The notes under the pieces are model-generated. The model was not told the DNA's origin and searched no databases. It saw only the letters and a list, made by a program, of their open reading frames with translations. The position numbers were made by a program, and so were the translations under genes. From CAZGRP01 sp964527995 (GTDB lineage Bacteria; Zhuqueibacterota; Zhuqueibacteria; Oceanimicrobiales; CAZGRP01): a stretch of DNA of 64,000 nucleotides. Below, piece by piece: positions 31,878 through 41,172 of this stretch. Location of the stretch: assembly GCA_964527995.1 (NCBI GenBank), contig CAZGRP010000017.1, positions 1-64,000 on the forward strand, in the 5' to 3' direction. Each line of letters begins with the position of its first letter. The stretch's first letter is position 1.

Positions 31878-33353
31878 ATGCTCACCACTTTGACGTTTGA
31901 CGACTTCCAAGAGCTGGCGGCGCGAGGCAACGTGGTGCCGCTGGCGCGGTCGTTTCTCGCCGACACGCTGACACCGGTCTCAGCGTTCTTGAGGCTTCGC
32001 CGGCCGGGTGCGCCCGCTTTTCTTCTGGAGAGCGTCGAAGGGGGCGAAAAAACAGCGCGTTACTCTTTCCTCGGACGGAATCCTTACATGACGTTGCGCG
32101 CCAGTGGGCAAGATATCGAGATCGACCGGTTCGGCCGGCACGAGGCCACCTCCGGGACCATTTTCGATTCTTTGCAACACCTGTTCCGCCGACACCGCCC
32201 GGTTCGTCCCGCCGGCCTGCCCCGCTTCACAGGCGGGGCTGTCGGCTACTTCAGCTATGAGACCGTACGCCTGATCGAATCTCTGCCGCCCCGGGTGGAG
32301 CCGGACCTGGACCAGCCGGATGCTGAGTTCGGCGTCTACGACACCATCCTCGCCTTCGATCACCTGAAGCACCAGATTCTTGTCATCACCAATGTCTTCG
32401 TCGAGGAAGGAGCCGATCTCCGCGAGAACTACGAGATGGCGCTGGCAAAGATCGACGCCGTGTGGCGCTCGCTGCAGAAGGAGCCGGAGGTACCCGCCCG
32501 TCAGCCTTCGGCGCCGGCCATGGTTGAATCGAACTTCAGCGAGGAAGCCTTCTGCCGGGCGGTGCGGCGGGCCAAGGAGTACATCCGCGCCGGCGACATC
32601 TTCCAGGTCGTTCTTTCCCAGCGATTTGAGCGGCCGATTTCCGTGGACCCGTTCGATATCTACCGGGCCTTGCGCGTGATCAATCCTTCTCCCTATCTCT
32701 ACTTCCTCGATTTCGACCAGCGAACCATCATCGGCTCGTCGCCTGAACTCCTGGTCCGGGTCGAGGACGGCGTCGTCGAGGTCAGGCCGATTGCCGGAAC
32801 CCGGCCGCGCGGCAGGGACGAGAAAGAGGACTGCGAGCTGGCGGACGAGCTGCTGAAAGACGAGAAGGAGCGTGCCGAGCACATCATGCTGGTCGATCTG
32901 GGCCGCAACGATGTCGGCCGGGTGAGCGAGTACGGCAGCGTCGACGTCACCGAGCTGATGCAGATCGAGCGCTACTCTCATGTGATGCACATGGTGTCGA
33001 ATGTTCGAGGTCGGCTGCGGTCCGGCCTGGATGCCATTGATGCCTTCAAGGCCTGCTTTCCGGCCGGCACAGTGACCGGCGCCCCCAAGATCCGTGCCAT
33101 GGAGATCATCGACGAGCTGGAGCCGACGCGACGAGGCATCTACGCCGGCGCCCTTGGCTATCTCGACTTCTCGGGCAACCTGGACACGTGCATTGCCATC
33201 CGCACCTTGCTGACTCAGGGCAACAAGGCGTACTTCCAGGCCGGTGCGGGGATCGTGGCCGACTCGGTGCCGGTGAGGGAGTACCAGGAGACCGTGCATA
33301 AGGCCAGGGCTCTGCTGGAGGCCATCGAATTCGCCGAAAAGGGGCTGCAGTGA
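31878..33353 (+). CDS. trpE: Anthranilate synthase component I
   Basis: Converts chorismate and ammonia to anthranilate, the first committed step to tryptophan. The 491-residue protein has the N-terminal LLES motif (AFLLESVEGGEKTARYSFLG) that forms the Trp feedback site, so allosteric inhibition is expected. The chorismate-binding C-terminal domain shows IIGSSPELLVRV, GTRPRG, LVDLGRNDVGRVSEYGS and the catalytic FPAGTVTGAPKIRAMEII. First structural gene after the attenuator; its stop overlaps the trpG GTG start. Confidence 0.97.
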   Translation: MLTTLTFDDFQELAARGNVVPLARSFLADTLTPVSAFLRLRRPGAPAFLLESVEGGEKTARYSFLGRNPYMTLRASGQDIEIDRFGRHEATSGTIFDSLQHLFRRHRPVRPAGLPRFTGGAVGYFSYETVRLIESLPPRVEPDLDQPDAEFGVYDTILAFDHLKHQILVITNVFVEEGADLRENYEMALAKIDAVWRSLQKEPEVPARQPSAPAMVESNFSEEAFCRAVRRAKEYIRAGDIFQVVLSQRFERPISVDPFDIYRALRVINPSPYLYFLDFDQRTIIGSSPELLVRVEDGVVEVRPIAGTRPRGRDEKEDCELADELLKDEKERAEHIMLVDLGRNDVGRVSEYGSVDVTELMQIERYSHVMHMVSNVRGRLRSGLDAIDAFKACFPAGTVTGAPKIRAMEIIDELEPTRRGIYAGALGYLDFSGNLDTCIAIRTLLTQGNKAYFQAGAGIVADSVPVREYQETVHKARALLEAIEFAEKGLQ

Positions 33354-33922
33354 TTCTGGTGATCGACAACTATGATTCGTTCACTTTTAACCTGGTGCAG
33401 TATCTCGGCGAGCTGGGGGCCGAACCGGAGGTCGTGCGGAATGACGCTGTTAGCGTCGAGGATGTGCGTCTGCTGCACCCGGCTGCCGTCGTGCTCTCTC
33501 CGGGTCCGGGCCGGCCCGAGGACGCCGGCATCTGCGTGCCTTTGATTCGGGAACTGGCCTCCGAGGTGCCGATTCTTGGGGTATGCCTGGGGCATCAGGC
33601 CATCGCGCTGGCCTTCGGGGCCAAGATTGTAGCGGCGCCGTCCCTGGTCCATGGGAAGACCTCGAGGATCGAGCACGACAGCCGTACCGTATTCACCCGC
33701 ATCCAGAACCCTTTCACGGCGACGCGATACCACTCGCTGCTGGTGCAGCGACAGTCGTTGCCGGAGTGTCTAGAGGTGTCGGCGTGTGCCGGCCAGTTGG
33801 TAATGGCGGTCCGGCACAGGCGCTACCCCGTTGAGGGCATCCAGTTTCACCCGGAGTCCATCCTGACGAGTGAAGGGAAGAGAATTCTGCAGAATTTCCT
33901 GACCACGTACACCGAGTCGTAG
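33350..33922 (+). CDS. trpG: Anthranilate synthase component II (glutamine amidotransferase)
   Basis: Supplies ammonia from glutamine to TrpE. The 190-residue class I amidotransferase has its catalytic triad: the cysteine in LGVCLGHQAIA and the His-Glu pair in QFHPESILT. The start is GTG, overlapping the trpE stop by four bases. In many bacteria the same subunit also serves aminodeoxychorismate synthase (PabA); the position between trpE and trpD makes the Trp role primary. Confidence 0.96.
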   Translation: MILVIDNYDSFTFNLVQYLGELGAEPEVVRNDAVSVEDVRLLHPAAVVLSPGPGRPEDAGICVPLIRELASEVPILGVCLGHQAIALAFGAKIVAAPSLVHGKTSRIEHDSRTVFTRIQNPFTATRYHSLLVQRQSLPECLEVSACAGQLVMAVRHRRYPVEGIQFHPESILTSEGKRILQNFLTTYTES

Positions 33923-33935
33923 GGAGGGAGCAGAA

Positions 33936-34949
33936 ATGATCCGCCAGGCGATCGAAACCATCCTTGCCGGAGAACACCTGAGCCGCCAGCAGGCCCACCA
34001 GACGATGTCGGCGATCATGAGCGGCGAGGCGACGCCGGCTCAGATCGGTGCATTTCTAGTCGGCATGCGAATGAAAGGGGAGCGACCCGAGGAGGTGGCC
34101 GGCTTTGCCCAGGCCATGCGCGAGAAGGCGACGCACGTGCCGACACGCCACGAGGCCGCCATCGATATGTGTGGCACCGGTGGTGACGGGGCCGGCACCT
34201 TCAACATCTCCACCGTGGCTTCGCTTGTGGTCGCCGGTGGCGGCGTGCCAGTGGCCAAACACGGCAATCGCTCGGTCTCCAGCAGGTGCGGCAGTGCCGA
34301 CGTTTTGCAGGCGCTCGGAGTGAAGATCGATCTGACGGCAGAACAGATGGGGCGATGCCTGGATGAGGTCGGAATCGCTTTTTTGTTTGCGCCGGCGCTG
34401 CACCCGGCCATGAAGCACGCCATCGGCCCGCGGCGAGAGCTGGGAGTGCGCACCGTTTTCAACATCCTCGGGCCGATCACCAACCCAGCCCGGGTCCGCC
34501 GGCAGGTGCTTGGAGTGTACGATGCGAGTCTCGCCCGGCTTCTAGCACAGGTGTTGGCGGAGCTGGACACGGTGCACGCTCTGATCGTCCACGGCGAAGA
34601 AGGCCTTGATGAGATCTCCATCTGTGGCCCGACATTGGTGTTGGAAGTGCGCGGCGACCGGGTGCGAGAGATGCGGTTTGAACCCGAAGATTTCGGATTG
34701 GCTTCGCGGGGCGATGACGGTCTGGCAGGCGGAGACGCTAACCGCAATGCCGAGATAGCCCTGCAAATCCTGCGCGGGCTGCATGGCCCATCGCGTGATG
34801 CTGTTGTGGCCAACGCTGCCTGCGGGTTCCTGGTTGCTGGTGCGGCTTCTGATCTACCGCAGGCGGTGGTGCTTGCACAGACTTCGATCGACACGGGCGC
34901 CGCGCTGCAGAAACTGGAAGCCCTCATAGAGTACACGAACCAGGCCTAG
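33936..34949 (+). CDS. trpD: Anthranilate phosphoribosyltransferase
   Basis: Transfers phosphoribose from PRPP to anthranilate. The 337 residues carry the glycine-rich PRPP site CGTGGDGAGTFNIST, KHGNRSVSSRCGSADVLQALG and the anthranilate-binding region AMKHAIGPRRELGVRT, then FNILGPITNPA. It starts 13 bp after trpG behind a GGAGGGAG site. Unfused to trpG, unlike in enterobacteria. Confidence 0.97.
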   Translation: MIRQAIETILAGEHLSRQQAHQTMSAIMSGEATPAQIGAFLVGMRMKGERPEEVAGFAQAMREKATHVPTRHEAAIDMCGTGGDGAGTFNISTVASLVVAGGGVPVAKHGNRSVSSRCGSADVLQALGVKIDLTAEQMGRCLDEVGIAFLFAPALHPAMKHAIGPRRELGVRTVFNILGPITNPARVRRQVLGVYDASLARLLAQVLAELDTVHALIVHGEEGLDEISICGPTLVLEVRGDRVREMRFEPEDFGLASRGDDGLAGGDANRNAEIALQILRGLHGPSRDAVVANAACGFLVAGAASDLPQAVVLAQTSIDTGAALQKLEALIEYTNQA

Positions 34950-35016
34950 GCCGGCGCCACCGGGGTCAAAGGCCCGATTGGTTCATCTGTAAATCACGAA
35001 CATTGGAACGGAACCG

Positions 35017-35805
35017 TTGCCTGATTTCCTGAGCACCATCCTTACGGCCAAACGGCGCGAAGTTGAGGCCAGGAAGAACATCACTCCACTGGCAGAATGG
35101 GCGGAGCGCTGCCGAGATCAGAACGAGCACCGTTGCTTTGCAGAGGTGCTGCGGCGGGAGGCGGAGATCACCGTCATTGCCGAGATCAAGAAGGCCTCTC
35201 CCTCGGCGGGGGTGATTCGCGACGATGTCGAGCCGGAAGCCGTGGCGCGCACCTACGCCGATCATGGCGCGGCAGCCATCTCAATTCTGACTGAACGACA
35301 TTTTTTCCAGGGCGACATCGGAACCTTGCGCCGGGTTCGGCAGGTCGTCGAATTGCCGCTGCTGTGCAAGGATTTTTTCATCGACCCCTATCAGGTGGTC
35401 GAGGCTCGCGCTCACGGTGCAGATGCGGTCCTTCTGATTGTCGCTGCCCTGGAAGAGCAGCAGCTGGCGGAGTTGCATCAACTGGCGATGGAGCTGGGCA
35501 TGGAGGCGCTGGTGGAAGTTCACGACGAGGACGAACTGAGAAGGGCCCAGAATGTCGGTGCCAGCCTCGTCGGCATCAACAATCGCGACCTGGTTACCTT
35601 CGCTGTGAACCCGGAGGTCGCCCGCCGACTCGGCCCGCTGGCCGCAAAAAGCGCGACCGTGGTCGCCGAAAGCGGCATCAAGACATCCGAGGATGTCGCT
35701 GCGCTTTCTGGGTGCGGTATCGACGCCGTTCTCATCGGAGAGGCACTGATGCGAAGTGCCGACATCGGCGCCGCCCTGGAACGTTTCATCGGGTTTAGCA
35801 AGTGA
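35017..35805 (+). CDS. trpC: Indole-3-glycerol phosphate synthase
   Basis: Closes the indole ring from carboxyphenylaminodeoxyribulose phosphate. The 262-residue TIM barrel has IKKASPSAGVI, LLCKDFFIDPYQV, NNRDLVTF and VAESGIKTSEDV. The start is TTG at 35017 (LPDFLSTILTAKRREV), matching the family N-terminus. The 67 bp upstream of it hold no recognisable signal. Its stop overlaps the trpF start (GTGA). Confidence 0.96.
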   Translation: MPDFLSTILTAKRREVEARKNITPLAEWAERCRDQNEHRCFAEVLRREAEITVIAEIKKASPSAGVIRDDVEPEAVARTYADHGAAAISILTERHFFQGDIGTLRRVRQVVELPLLCKDFFIDPYQVVEARAHGADAVLLIVAALEEQQLAELHQLAMELGMEALVEVHDEDELRRAQNVGASLVGINNRDLVTFAVNPEVARRLGPLAAKSATVVAESGIKTSEDVAALSGCGIDAVLIGEALMRSADIGAALERFIGFSK

Positions 35806-36437
35806 TTCGCGTCAAGATCTGTGGCATCACACGCAAAGAGGATGCTCTGCTGGCGGCTCGTCTCGGGGCCTCAGCCATCGGGTTCATTTTCTACCCCCGC
35901 AGCCGGAGGTACGTGGAGCCCGCCCTTGCGGGCGAAATTGCCCGGACATTGCCTCCCTTCGTCGCCGCAGTGGGCGTGTTCGTCGATCCGACCCTCGAGG
36001 AGGTGGAGTCGGTCCTGCGACAGGTACCTCTTTCAGGCATTCAGCTCCACGGGAACGAAACGCCGCAGTTCTGCACGGCCTTTCGCCTTCCCGTCATCAA
36101 AGGATTTCGCGTCGGCCCGGAGTTCGATGTCGGCCAGTTCAGCCGTTACCGCGGTCTTTCTCTCCTGCTCGATGGGTTCGACCCGCGCCAGCCTGGCGGC
36201 AGCGGCAAGTCGTTCGACTGGCGACTGGCAAGGTTGGCTCGCCGGTACGGGCCCATCATCATCGCCGGAGGACTACGTGCCGAGAACGTCGCCGAGGCCG
36301 TAGGCGTTGCCAAACCTGACGCGGTCGACATCTCAAGCGGCGTCGAATCGGAACCCGGGAGAAAAGACCCGCAGAAGCTGCAGCAACTGTTTGACGTCAT
36401 CGATCAACTCAACCAGGGCGATCATGAGCCAACCTGA
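35802..36437 (+). CDS. trpF: Phosphoribosylanthranilate isomerase
   Basis: Amadori isomerisation of phosphoribosylanthranilate. The 211-residue (beta/alpha)8 enzyme opens with VKICGITRKEDALLA, carrying the catalytic cysteine, and has LLLDGFDPRQPGGSGKSFDW with the catalytic aspartate, then IIIAGGLRAENVAEAV and VDISSGVESEPGRKD. The start is GTG overlapping the trpC stop; the end overlaps trpB by 14 nt. Confidence 0.96.
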   Translation: MIRVKICGITRKEDALLAARLGASAIGFIFYPRSRRYVEPALAGEIARTLPPFVAAVGVFVDPTLEEVESVLRQVPLSGIQLHGNETPQFCTAFRLPVIKGFRVGPEFDVGQFSRYRGLSLLLDGFDPRQPGGSGKSFDWRLARLARRYGPIIIAGGLRAENVAEAVGVAKPDAVDISSGVESEPGRKDPQKLQQLFDVIDQLNQGDHEPT

Positions 36438-37623
36438 CGAGCACGGCCGCTACGGCCGATATGGCGGAAAATTCGTGCCGGAAATCCTCATTCCGGCTCT
36501 CGAGGAGTTGGAAACGGCGTATGCTGAGGCCCGAAGCGACCCTGCCTTCGAGAGAGAGTTAGGCGAAGCCTTGCAGGACTATTCCGGCCGGCCCACGCCG
36601 CTCACCTGTGCGGCCCGCCTGAGCCAGACCCTAGGCGGTGCACAGATTTTCCTGAAACGCGAAGACCTGAATCACACCGGAGCTCACAAGATCAACAACA
36701 CCCTGGGGCAGATCCTGCTGGCACGGCGCATGGGCAAAGAGCGCATCATCGCCGAAACCGGGGCCGGGCAACACGGCGTCGCCACGGCCACGGCCGCCGC
36801 CAGATATGGGTTGCGCTGCGTGGTCTACATGGGAGAGGAGGATACAGTCCGGCAGCGGCTCAATGTCTTTCGCATGCATTTGCTGGGAGCGCAGGTCATT
36901 CCAGTGCGCTCTGGTAGCCGAACCCTGAAAGACGCCATTAACGAGGCCATCCGCGACTGGGTCAGCCATGTGCGCGACACCTTCTATCTGATTGGCTCGG
37001 TGGTCGGCCCACACCCATATCCCATGATCGTGCGCGACTTCCAGTCGGTCATCGGCCGCGAGACACGCGAGCAGATTCAGAAGCAGACCGGAAGGCTCCC
37101 CGACACGATCATTGCCTGCGTCGGCGGTGGCAGCAACGCCATCGGCATGTTCCATCCGTTTCTCGACGACCCCGAAGTTGAGTTGATCGGTGTTGAGGCG
37201 GGCGGGGAGGGTCTGGAGGGGCATCGACATGCGGCCACGCTGTGCCGCGGCCAGCCGGGCGTGCTGCACGGCGCTTATAGCTACCTGCTGCAGTCCGATG
37301 ACGGCCAGGTGGCCGAAGTGCATTCGGTTTCCGCCGGGCTGGACTACCCAGGCGTCGGACCGGAGCACAGCTTCCTGAAAGATCGTGGCCGGGTGACCTA
37401 CACCGGCGTCACCGACGCCGAAGCCCTGCGGGCCTTCGAGCTGCTCTGCCAAACCGAAGGCATCATCCCGGCCCTGGAAAGTGCCCATGCGGTGGCTCAG
37501 GCGGCAAAGGTGGCTCCGCAAATGAGCAAGGATCAGATCATCGTAATCTGCCTGTCCGGCAGAGGCGACAAGGACGTGGAGGTGGCAGAGAAGCTTCTCT
37601 TACCTCGGGGGGACGAGGCATGA
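36424..37623 (+). CDS. trpB: Tryptophan synthase beta chain
   Basis: PLP enzyme condensing indole with serine. The 399-residue protein starts at ATG 36424 (MSQPDEHGRYGRYGGKFVPE), typical of the TrpB1 class that pairs with TrpA. The PLP lysine is in LNHTGAHKINNTLGQ, the catalytic glutamate in AETGAGQHGVATA and the phosphate loop in CVGGGSNAIGMF. A longer frame from 36307 lies inside trpF. The stop overlaps trpA as ATGA. Confidence 0.97.
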   Translation: MSQPDEHGRYGRYGGKFVPEILIPALEELETAYAEARSDPAFERELGEALQDYSGRPTPLTCAARLSQTLGGAQIFLKREDLNHTGAHKINNTLGQILLARRMGKERIIAETGAGQHGVATATAAARYGLRCVVYMGEEDTVRQRLNVFRMHLLGAQVIPVRSGSRTLKDAINEAIRDWVSHVRDTFYLIGSVVGPHPYPMIVRDFQSVIGRETREQIQKQTGRLPDTIIACVGGGSNAIGMFHPFLDDPEVELIGVEAGGEGLEGHRHAATLCRGQPGVLHGAYSYLLQSDDGQVAEVHSVSAGLDYPGVGPEHSFLKDRGRVTYTGVTDAEALRAFELLCQTEGIIPALESAHAVAQAAKVAPQMSKDQIIVICLSGRGDKDVEVAEKLLLPRGDEA

Positions 37624-38420
37624 ACCGCCTGCAGCAACTCCTACAGGATGCGCGGCACCAGAACCGCAAGCTGCTTTCGGTGTTCGTCACTGCTGGTTTT
37701 CCCGAGGCGGATGCTACACCGGAAATCGTTACCCGGTTGGCAGCCGCCGGTGCAGACTTCTTCGAGATCGGCATCCCATTCAGCGATCCGCTGGCGGACG
37801 GTCCAGCGATTCAGCAAGCGTCGCATGTGGCTCTGCAAAACGGAATGACGGTGTCCCGAGTGCTTGAGCAGGTGGCGCGCATCCGCATGGTGACGAATGT
37901 TCCCATCCTCCTCATGGGTTACTTCAACCCGATCTTGAGGTTCGGCCAGAGGCGTTTCGTCGACCTGGCTGCGGAAGCCGGAGTAGACGGGTTGATCGTC
38001 CCGGACCTGCCGCCCGAAGAGTGCGGTGATCTGTTGCAGGCCAGCCGCGAGCGCCATCTTTCGTTCGTCTTTCTGGTGGCACCGAATACGCCCAGCGAGC
38101 GGTTGCGGCGGATCGATGCGCTCACCGATAGTTTCGTCTACTGCGTTTCAGTGACCGGCGTCACCGGTGAACGTTCCGAGGTGGCTGCCGAAACCGTGGC
38201 TTTCCTGGAACGTTGCAAGAGAACCTTGAGGAATCCCTACCTGGTGGGATTTGGTGTGTCCACTGGGCTGCAGGCGCGGCAGCTCTCCCGGCTCGCCTGG
38301 GGCGTAATCATCGGCAGCGCCATCATCAAGCGCCTCGGCGGCGAAGGCAGTCCGGCAGAACGGCTGGATGATGCTGCGAAGCTGGTGCAGGAAGTGAAAA
38401 CAGCGCTTCGAAGTAGATAA
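37620..38420 (+). CDS. trpA: Tryptophan synthase alpha chain
   Basis: Cleaves indole-3-glycerol phosphate and channels indole to TrpB. The 266 residues show the catalytic glutamate in FFEIGIPFSDPLADGPAIQ and aspartate in DGLIVPDLPPEE, with the phosphate site VGFGVSTGLQA. It overlaps trpB by four bases. It completes a full, unfused seven-gene trp set in the order E-G-D-C-F-B-A. Confidence 0.97.
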   Translation: MNRLQQLLQDARHQNRKLLSVFVTAGFPEADATPEIVTRLAAAGADFFEIGIPFSDPLADGPAIQQASHVALQNGMTVSRVLEQVARIRMVTNVPILLMGYFNPILRFGQRRFVDLAAEAGVDGLIVPDLPPEECGDLLQASRERHLSFVFLVAPNTPSERLRRIDALTDSFVYCVSVTGVTGERSEVAAETVAFLERCKRTLRNPYLVGFGVSTGLQARQLSRLAWGVIIGSAIIKRLGGEGSPAERLDDAAKLVQEVKTALRSR

Positions 38421-38453
38421 AGCCTGGCTTCTGGCGAAAGGAGTGTGACCAAG

Positions 38454-38726
38454 ATGGACATCGACGACTGGCGTCGCAAGATCGACGACATCGACGCCAA
38501 GATCCTGCAGTTGCTGAACGAACGGGCCCGCTGCACGCTGGAGATCGGTAAGCTGAAAGCGATGATGGGTCTGCCGGTCTTTGTTCCGGAGCGCGAGCGC
38601 GAAGTTCTCAGCGCCGTAGAGCGCGCCAATCCGGGACCGCTGAGCAACGCCGCTGTCAGGCGTCTTTTCGAGCGCATCATCGACGAGTCGCGCGCGCTTG
38701 AGAAAGAAGAACGACGGGGAAAGTAA
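38454..38726 (+). CDS. Chorismate mutase, AroQ class
   Basis: Rearranges chorismate to prephenate, the branch point to Phe and Tyr. The 90-residue all-helical protein has the AroQ pattern WRRKIDDIDAKILQLLNERA, then IGKLKAMMGLPVFVPERE and the C-terminal RRLFERIIDESRALEKEE. The ATG at 38454 is ten bases after AAAGGAG; a GTG at 38445 would be only one base away and is less likely. It stands directly before a DAHP synthase. In Bacillus-type enzymes this domain is fused to DAHP synthase and gives it chorismate/prephenate sensitivity, so a complex between the two products is plausible. Confidence 0.94.
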   Translation: MDIDDWRRKIDDIDAKILQLLNERARCTLEIGKLKAMMGLPVFVPEREREVLSAVERANPGPLSNAAVRRLFERIIDESRALEKEERRGK

Positions 38727-38765
38727 CATGTGCCGAAAGGGTTGCTTCAAGGGAGGAAACGTACA

Positions 38766-39779
38766 ATGGTCATCGTAATGGAAGAGCATGCCAGTGAAGA
38801 GCAGATCCAGAATGTGATCGGCAAGCTCGTCGAGAAGAACTTCGATGTGCACCGCTCCACGGGTGTCCGTCACACTGTGCTCGGTGCGATCGGCGACAAG
38901 CGGGGACTCGACTTGCGGCTTTTTGAGCTGCTTCCGGGGGTGCACGAGGTCATTCGCATCACCGAACCCTACAAGCTGGCCAGCCGCACCTTTCATCCGG
39001 AAGACACGGTGGTCAGAATCAAAGGCGTCGAGATTGGTGGAGATCGCGTCGTGATGATCGCCGGGCCGTGTTCCGTGGAAAGCCAGGAACAGATCCACGA
39101 GATCGCCCGCAGGGTGAAAAAGGCTGGGGCCTCGGTGCTGCGGGGCGGCGCATTCAAACCTCGAACGTCCCCGTACAGCTTCCAGGGCCTTGGGGTGGAG
39201 GGACTGCGCCTGCTGCGCGAGGCTGGCGAACATTATGGCCTGGTGGTCGTGTCAGAGGTGATGGAGACGTCCCAGATTTCGACCGTGGCCGAATATGTCG
39301 ATATCCTGCAAGTCGGCGCACGAAACATGCAGAATTTTTCCCTCCTACGTGCGCTCGGCAAGGTGCGCAGGCCGGTGCTTCTGAAGCGTGGTATGGCTGC
39401 CACCATCGAAGAATTGCTCATGGCTGCGGAATACATCATGTCGGGCGGCAACTACGACGTCATCCTGTGCGAGCGCGGTATCCGGACCTTCGAGAGCTAT
39501 ACCCGCAACACCCTGGACATCTCCGCCGTGCCGGTGGTGAAGAAGCTCAGCCACCTGCCCATCATCGCCGACCCGAGTCATGGAACCGGTCGCCGCGACA
39601 AAGTGGCGCCGATGGCGCGTGCGGCCGTTGCTGCCGGGGCTGATGGGTTGATGATTGAGGTACACAACGATCCTGATAACGCCCTGTCAGACGGTGCTCA
39701 GTCCATCTACCCAGAGCAGTTCGAGGCTCTCATGGCCGAGCTTCGCATCATCGCCCAGGCTATCGGGAAATCGATCTAG
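38766..39779 (+). CDS. aroF: 3-deoxy-D-arabino-heptulosonate-7-phosphate synthase with regulatory ferredoxin-like domain
   Basis: Condenses phosphoenolpyruvate and erythrose-4-phosphate, the entry step of the shikimate pathway. Residues 1-70 or so form the ferredoxin-like/ACT-related domain of Thermotoga-type enzymes (HTVLGAIGDKRGLDLRLFEL, then FHPEDTVVRI), which mediates Tyr/Phe feedback in that family. The catalytic barrel shows IAGPCSVES, RGGAFKPRTSPYSFQGLG, IGTGARN-type VGARNMQNFSLL, KRGMAATIEE, LCERGIRTFE and DPSHGTGRRD. The start is the ATG at 38766 behind GGGAGG; a GTG at 38730 lies further upstream. The protein is 337 residues. It is about 190 bp from the next gene, the largest intact break in the aromatic cluster. 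Confidence 0.95.
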   Translation: MVIVMEEHASEEQIQNVIGKLVEKNFDVHRSTGVRHTVLGAIGDKRGLDLRLFELLPGVHEVIRITEPYKLASRTFHPEDTVVRIKGVEIGGDRVVMIAGPCSVESQEQIHEIARRVKKAGASVLRGGAFKPRTSPYSFQGLGVEGLRLLREAGEHYGLVVVSEVMETSQISTVAEYVDILQVGARNMQNFSLLRALGKVRRPVLLKRGMAATIEELLMAAEYIMSGGNYDVILCERGIRTFESYTRNTLDISAVPVVKKLSHLPIIADPSHGTGRRDKVAPMARAAVAAGADGLMIEVHNDPDNALSDGAQSIYPEQFEALMAELRIIAQAIGKSI

Positions 39780-39973
39780 GTACGGTTTATCCGCCTGCCG
39801 TCTGCACAGGGAGGGGCTTCTTCTAAAAACAGACGCTATTTCATCATCGGAGCGGTGTATCGAAAGTTGTCCATGAGAAGTTCTTACGGGCTTCTATTTT
39901 AGGCATCACATGAAGTCTAGTTCGCATTTTGCCACTATTTCTTCCGGTTTGGTCCTGGAGCTGGAGGGGTACA

Positions 39974-41077
39974 GTGAGTAGCCTGCCGTTTCGCAAAGTC
40001 ACCATCGTCGGCGTGGGCCTGATCGGTGGGTCGCTGGCTGCTGCGATCAGGCGCAAGAAGTTGCCTCTCGAGATCAGCGGCGTCAGCCGGGCGCAGACGA
40101 TCGCCAAGGCGGTGTCGAACGGTCTGATTGATCGTGGATTCCGGCACGAGCAGTTGGCTGAGGGGGTGGCGCGGGCGGATCTCATCTTTCTATGTACGCC
40201 CATCGATGTGATCCTTGATCTGCTTCCCCGGGTTGCCGAGGCTGCCCCGTCCTCGGCGCTGGTGACTGATGTGGGCAGTACCAAGGAGCGGATTGTCGAG
40301 GCGGCCGCCGGGCGGTACGACCAGGGACCCTATTTTATAGGGGCGCATCCGATGGCGGGTTCGGAGAAGCAGGGGGTGGACGCGGCCGACCCATTTCTGT
40401 TTGAAAACGCCACGTGGGTGTTGACTCCGGAGGGAAATGAGCCGCCGGAATTGCGGCAGGGTCTGATTGAGCTGATACAGGCGCTTGGGGCTCAAGTGCT
40501 GCTTATGGACGCGGCGGTGCACGATCAGATTGCCGCTGTGGTGAGTCACCTGCCACAGCTCATGGCCGTCGCCTTGATGAACTACGCAGGGAGCTTGAAC
40601 AGGGAGAACCCGTTCTACCTGCGACTGGCGGCGGGTGGCTTCCGCGACATGACCCGCATCGCCTCCAGTCCCTTTGACATGTGGCGCGACATCCTGAACA
40701 CGAACCCGGACAACATCGCTCGTGCGGTAAACGACTTTGCCGACGTACTGAGGGAATTGGGGCGGGATCCCAGCGGCGGGCATCTGCGCGAGGCTTTCGG
40801 CTTTGCCGCTCGCACGCGGCTGTCGATTCCCAGGGACACACGCGGCTTCCTGAGGCCGCACTTCGACGTCTTCGTAGTGGTGGAGGACCGGCCGGGAGTG
40901 ATTGCAGCGATCTCCACGGCCCTGGCCGAAGAGCGCATCAACATCAAGGACATCGAGGTGCTGAAAGTGCGCGAGGGCGAAGGAGGGTCGCTGAGGTTGG
41001 CATTTGAGAGCGAGTCGGACCGCCGCCGAGCCATCGCCGTTCTGGGGAAGGTGGGGTTCGAGGCAAGACCGCGCTGA
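39974..41077 (+). CDS. tyrA: Prephenate dehydrogenase with C-terminal ACT domain
   Basis: Oxidative decarboxylation of prephenate to 4-hydroxyphenylpyruvate, the Tyr branch. The 367-residue protein has the NAD-binding motif VTIVGVGLIGGSLAAAI, the catalytic region DVGSTKE and GAHPMAGSEKQG, and a C-terminal ACT domain (FVVVEDRPGVIAAISTALAE, then INIKDIEVL) expected to sense Tyr. The start is GTG 39974, six bases after a GGAGG site; an earlier in-frame ATG at 39929 has no family support. The 194 bp before it hold no recognisable promoter. Confidence 0.93.
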   Translation: MSSLPFRKVTIVGVGLIGGSLAAAIRRKKLPLEISGVSRAQTIAKAVSNGLIDRGFRHEQLAEGVARADLIFLCTPIDVILDLLPRVAEAAPSSALVTDVGSTKERIVEAAAGRYDQGPYFIGAHPMAGSEKQGVDAADPFLFENATWVLTPEGNEPPELRQGLIELIQALGAQVLLMDAAVHDQIAAVVSHLPQLMAVALMNYAGSLNRENPFYLRLAAGGFRDMTRIASSPFDMWRDILNTNPDNIARAVNDFADVLRELGRDPSGGHLREAFGFAARTRLSIPRDTRGFLRPHFDVFVVVEDRPGVIAAISTALAEERINIKDIEVLKVREGEGGSLRLAFESESDRRRAIAVLGKVGFEARPR

Positions 41078-41172
41078 GCCCTGGCCGCTGTGGTTGACTT
41101 TTCCGGCCGGATGGACTATCTTTGAATCCGGCCTGTTGGAAAGTTCGCTGACCGGCGGGGAAGACATGCGCC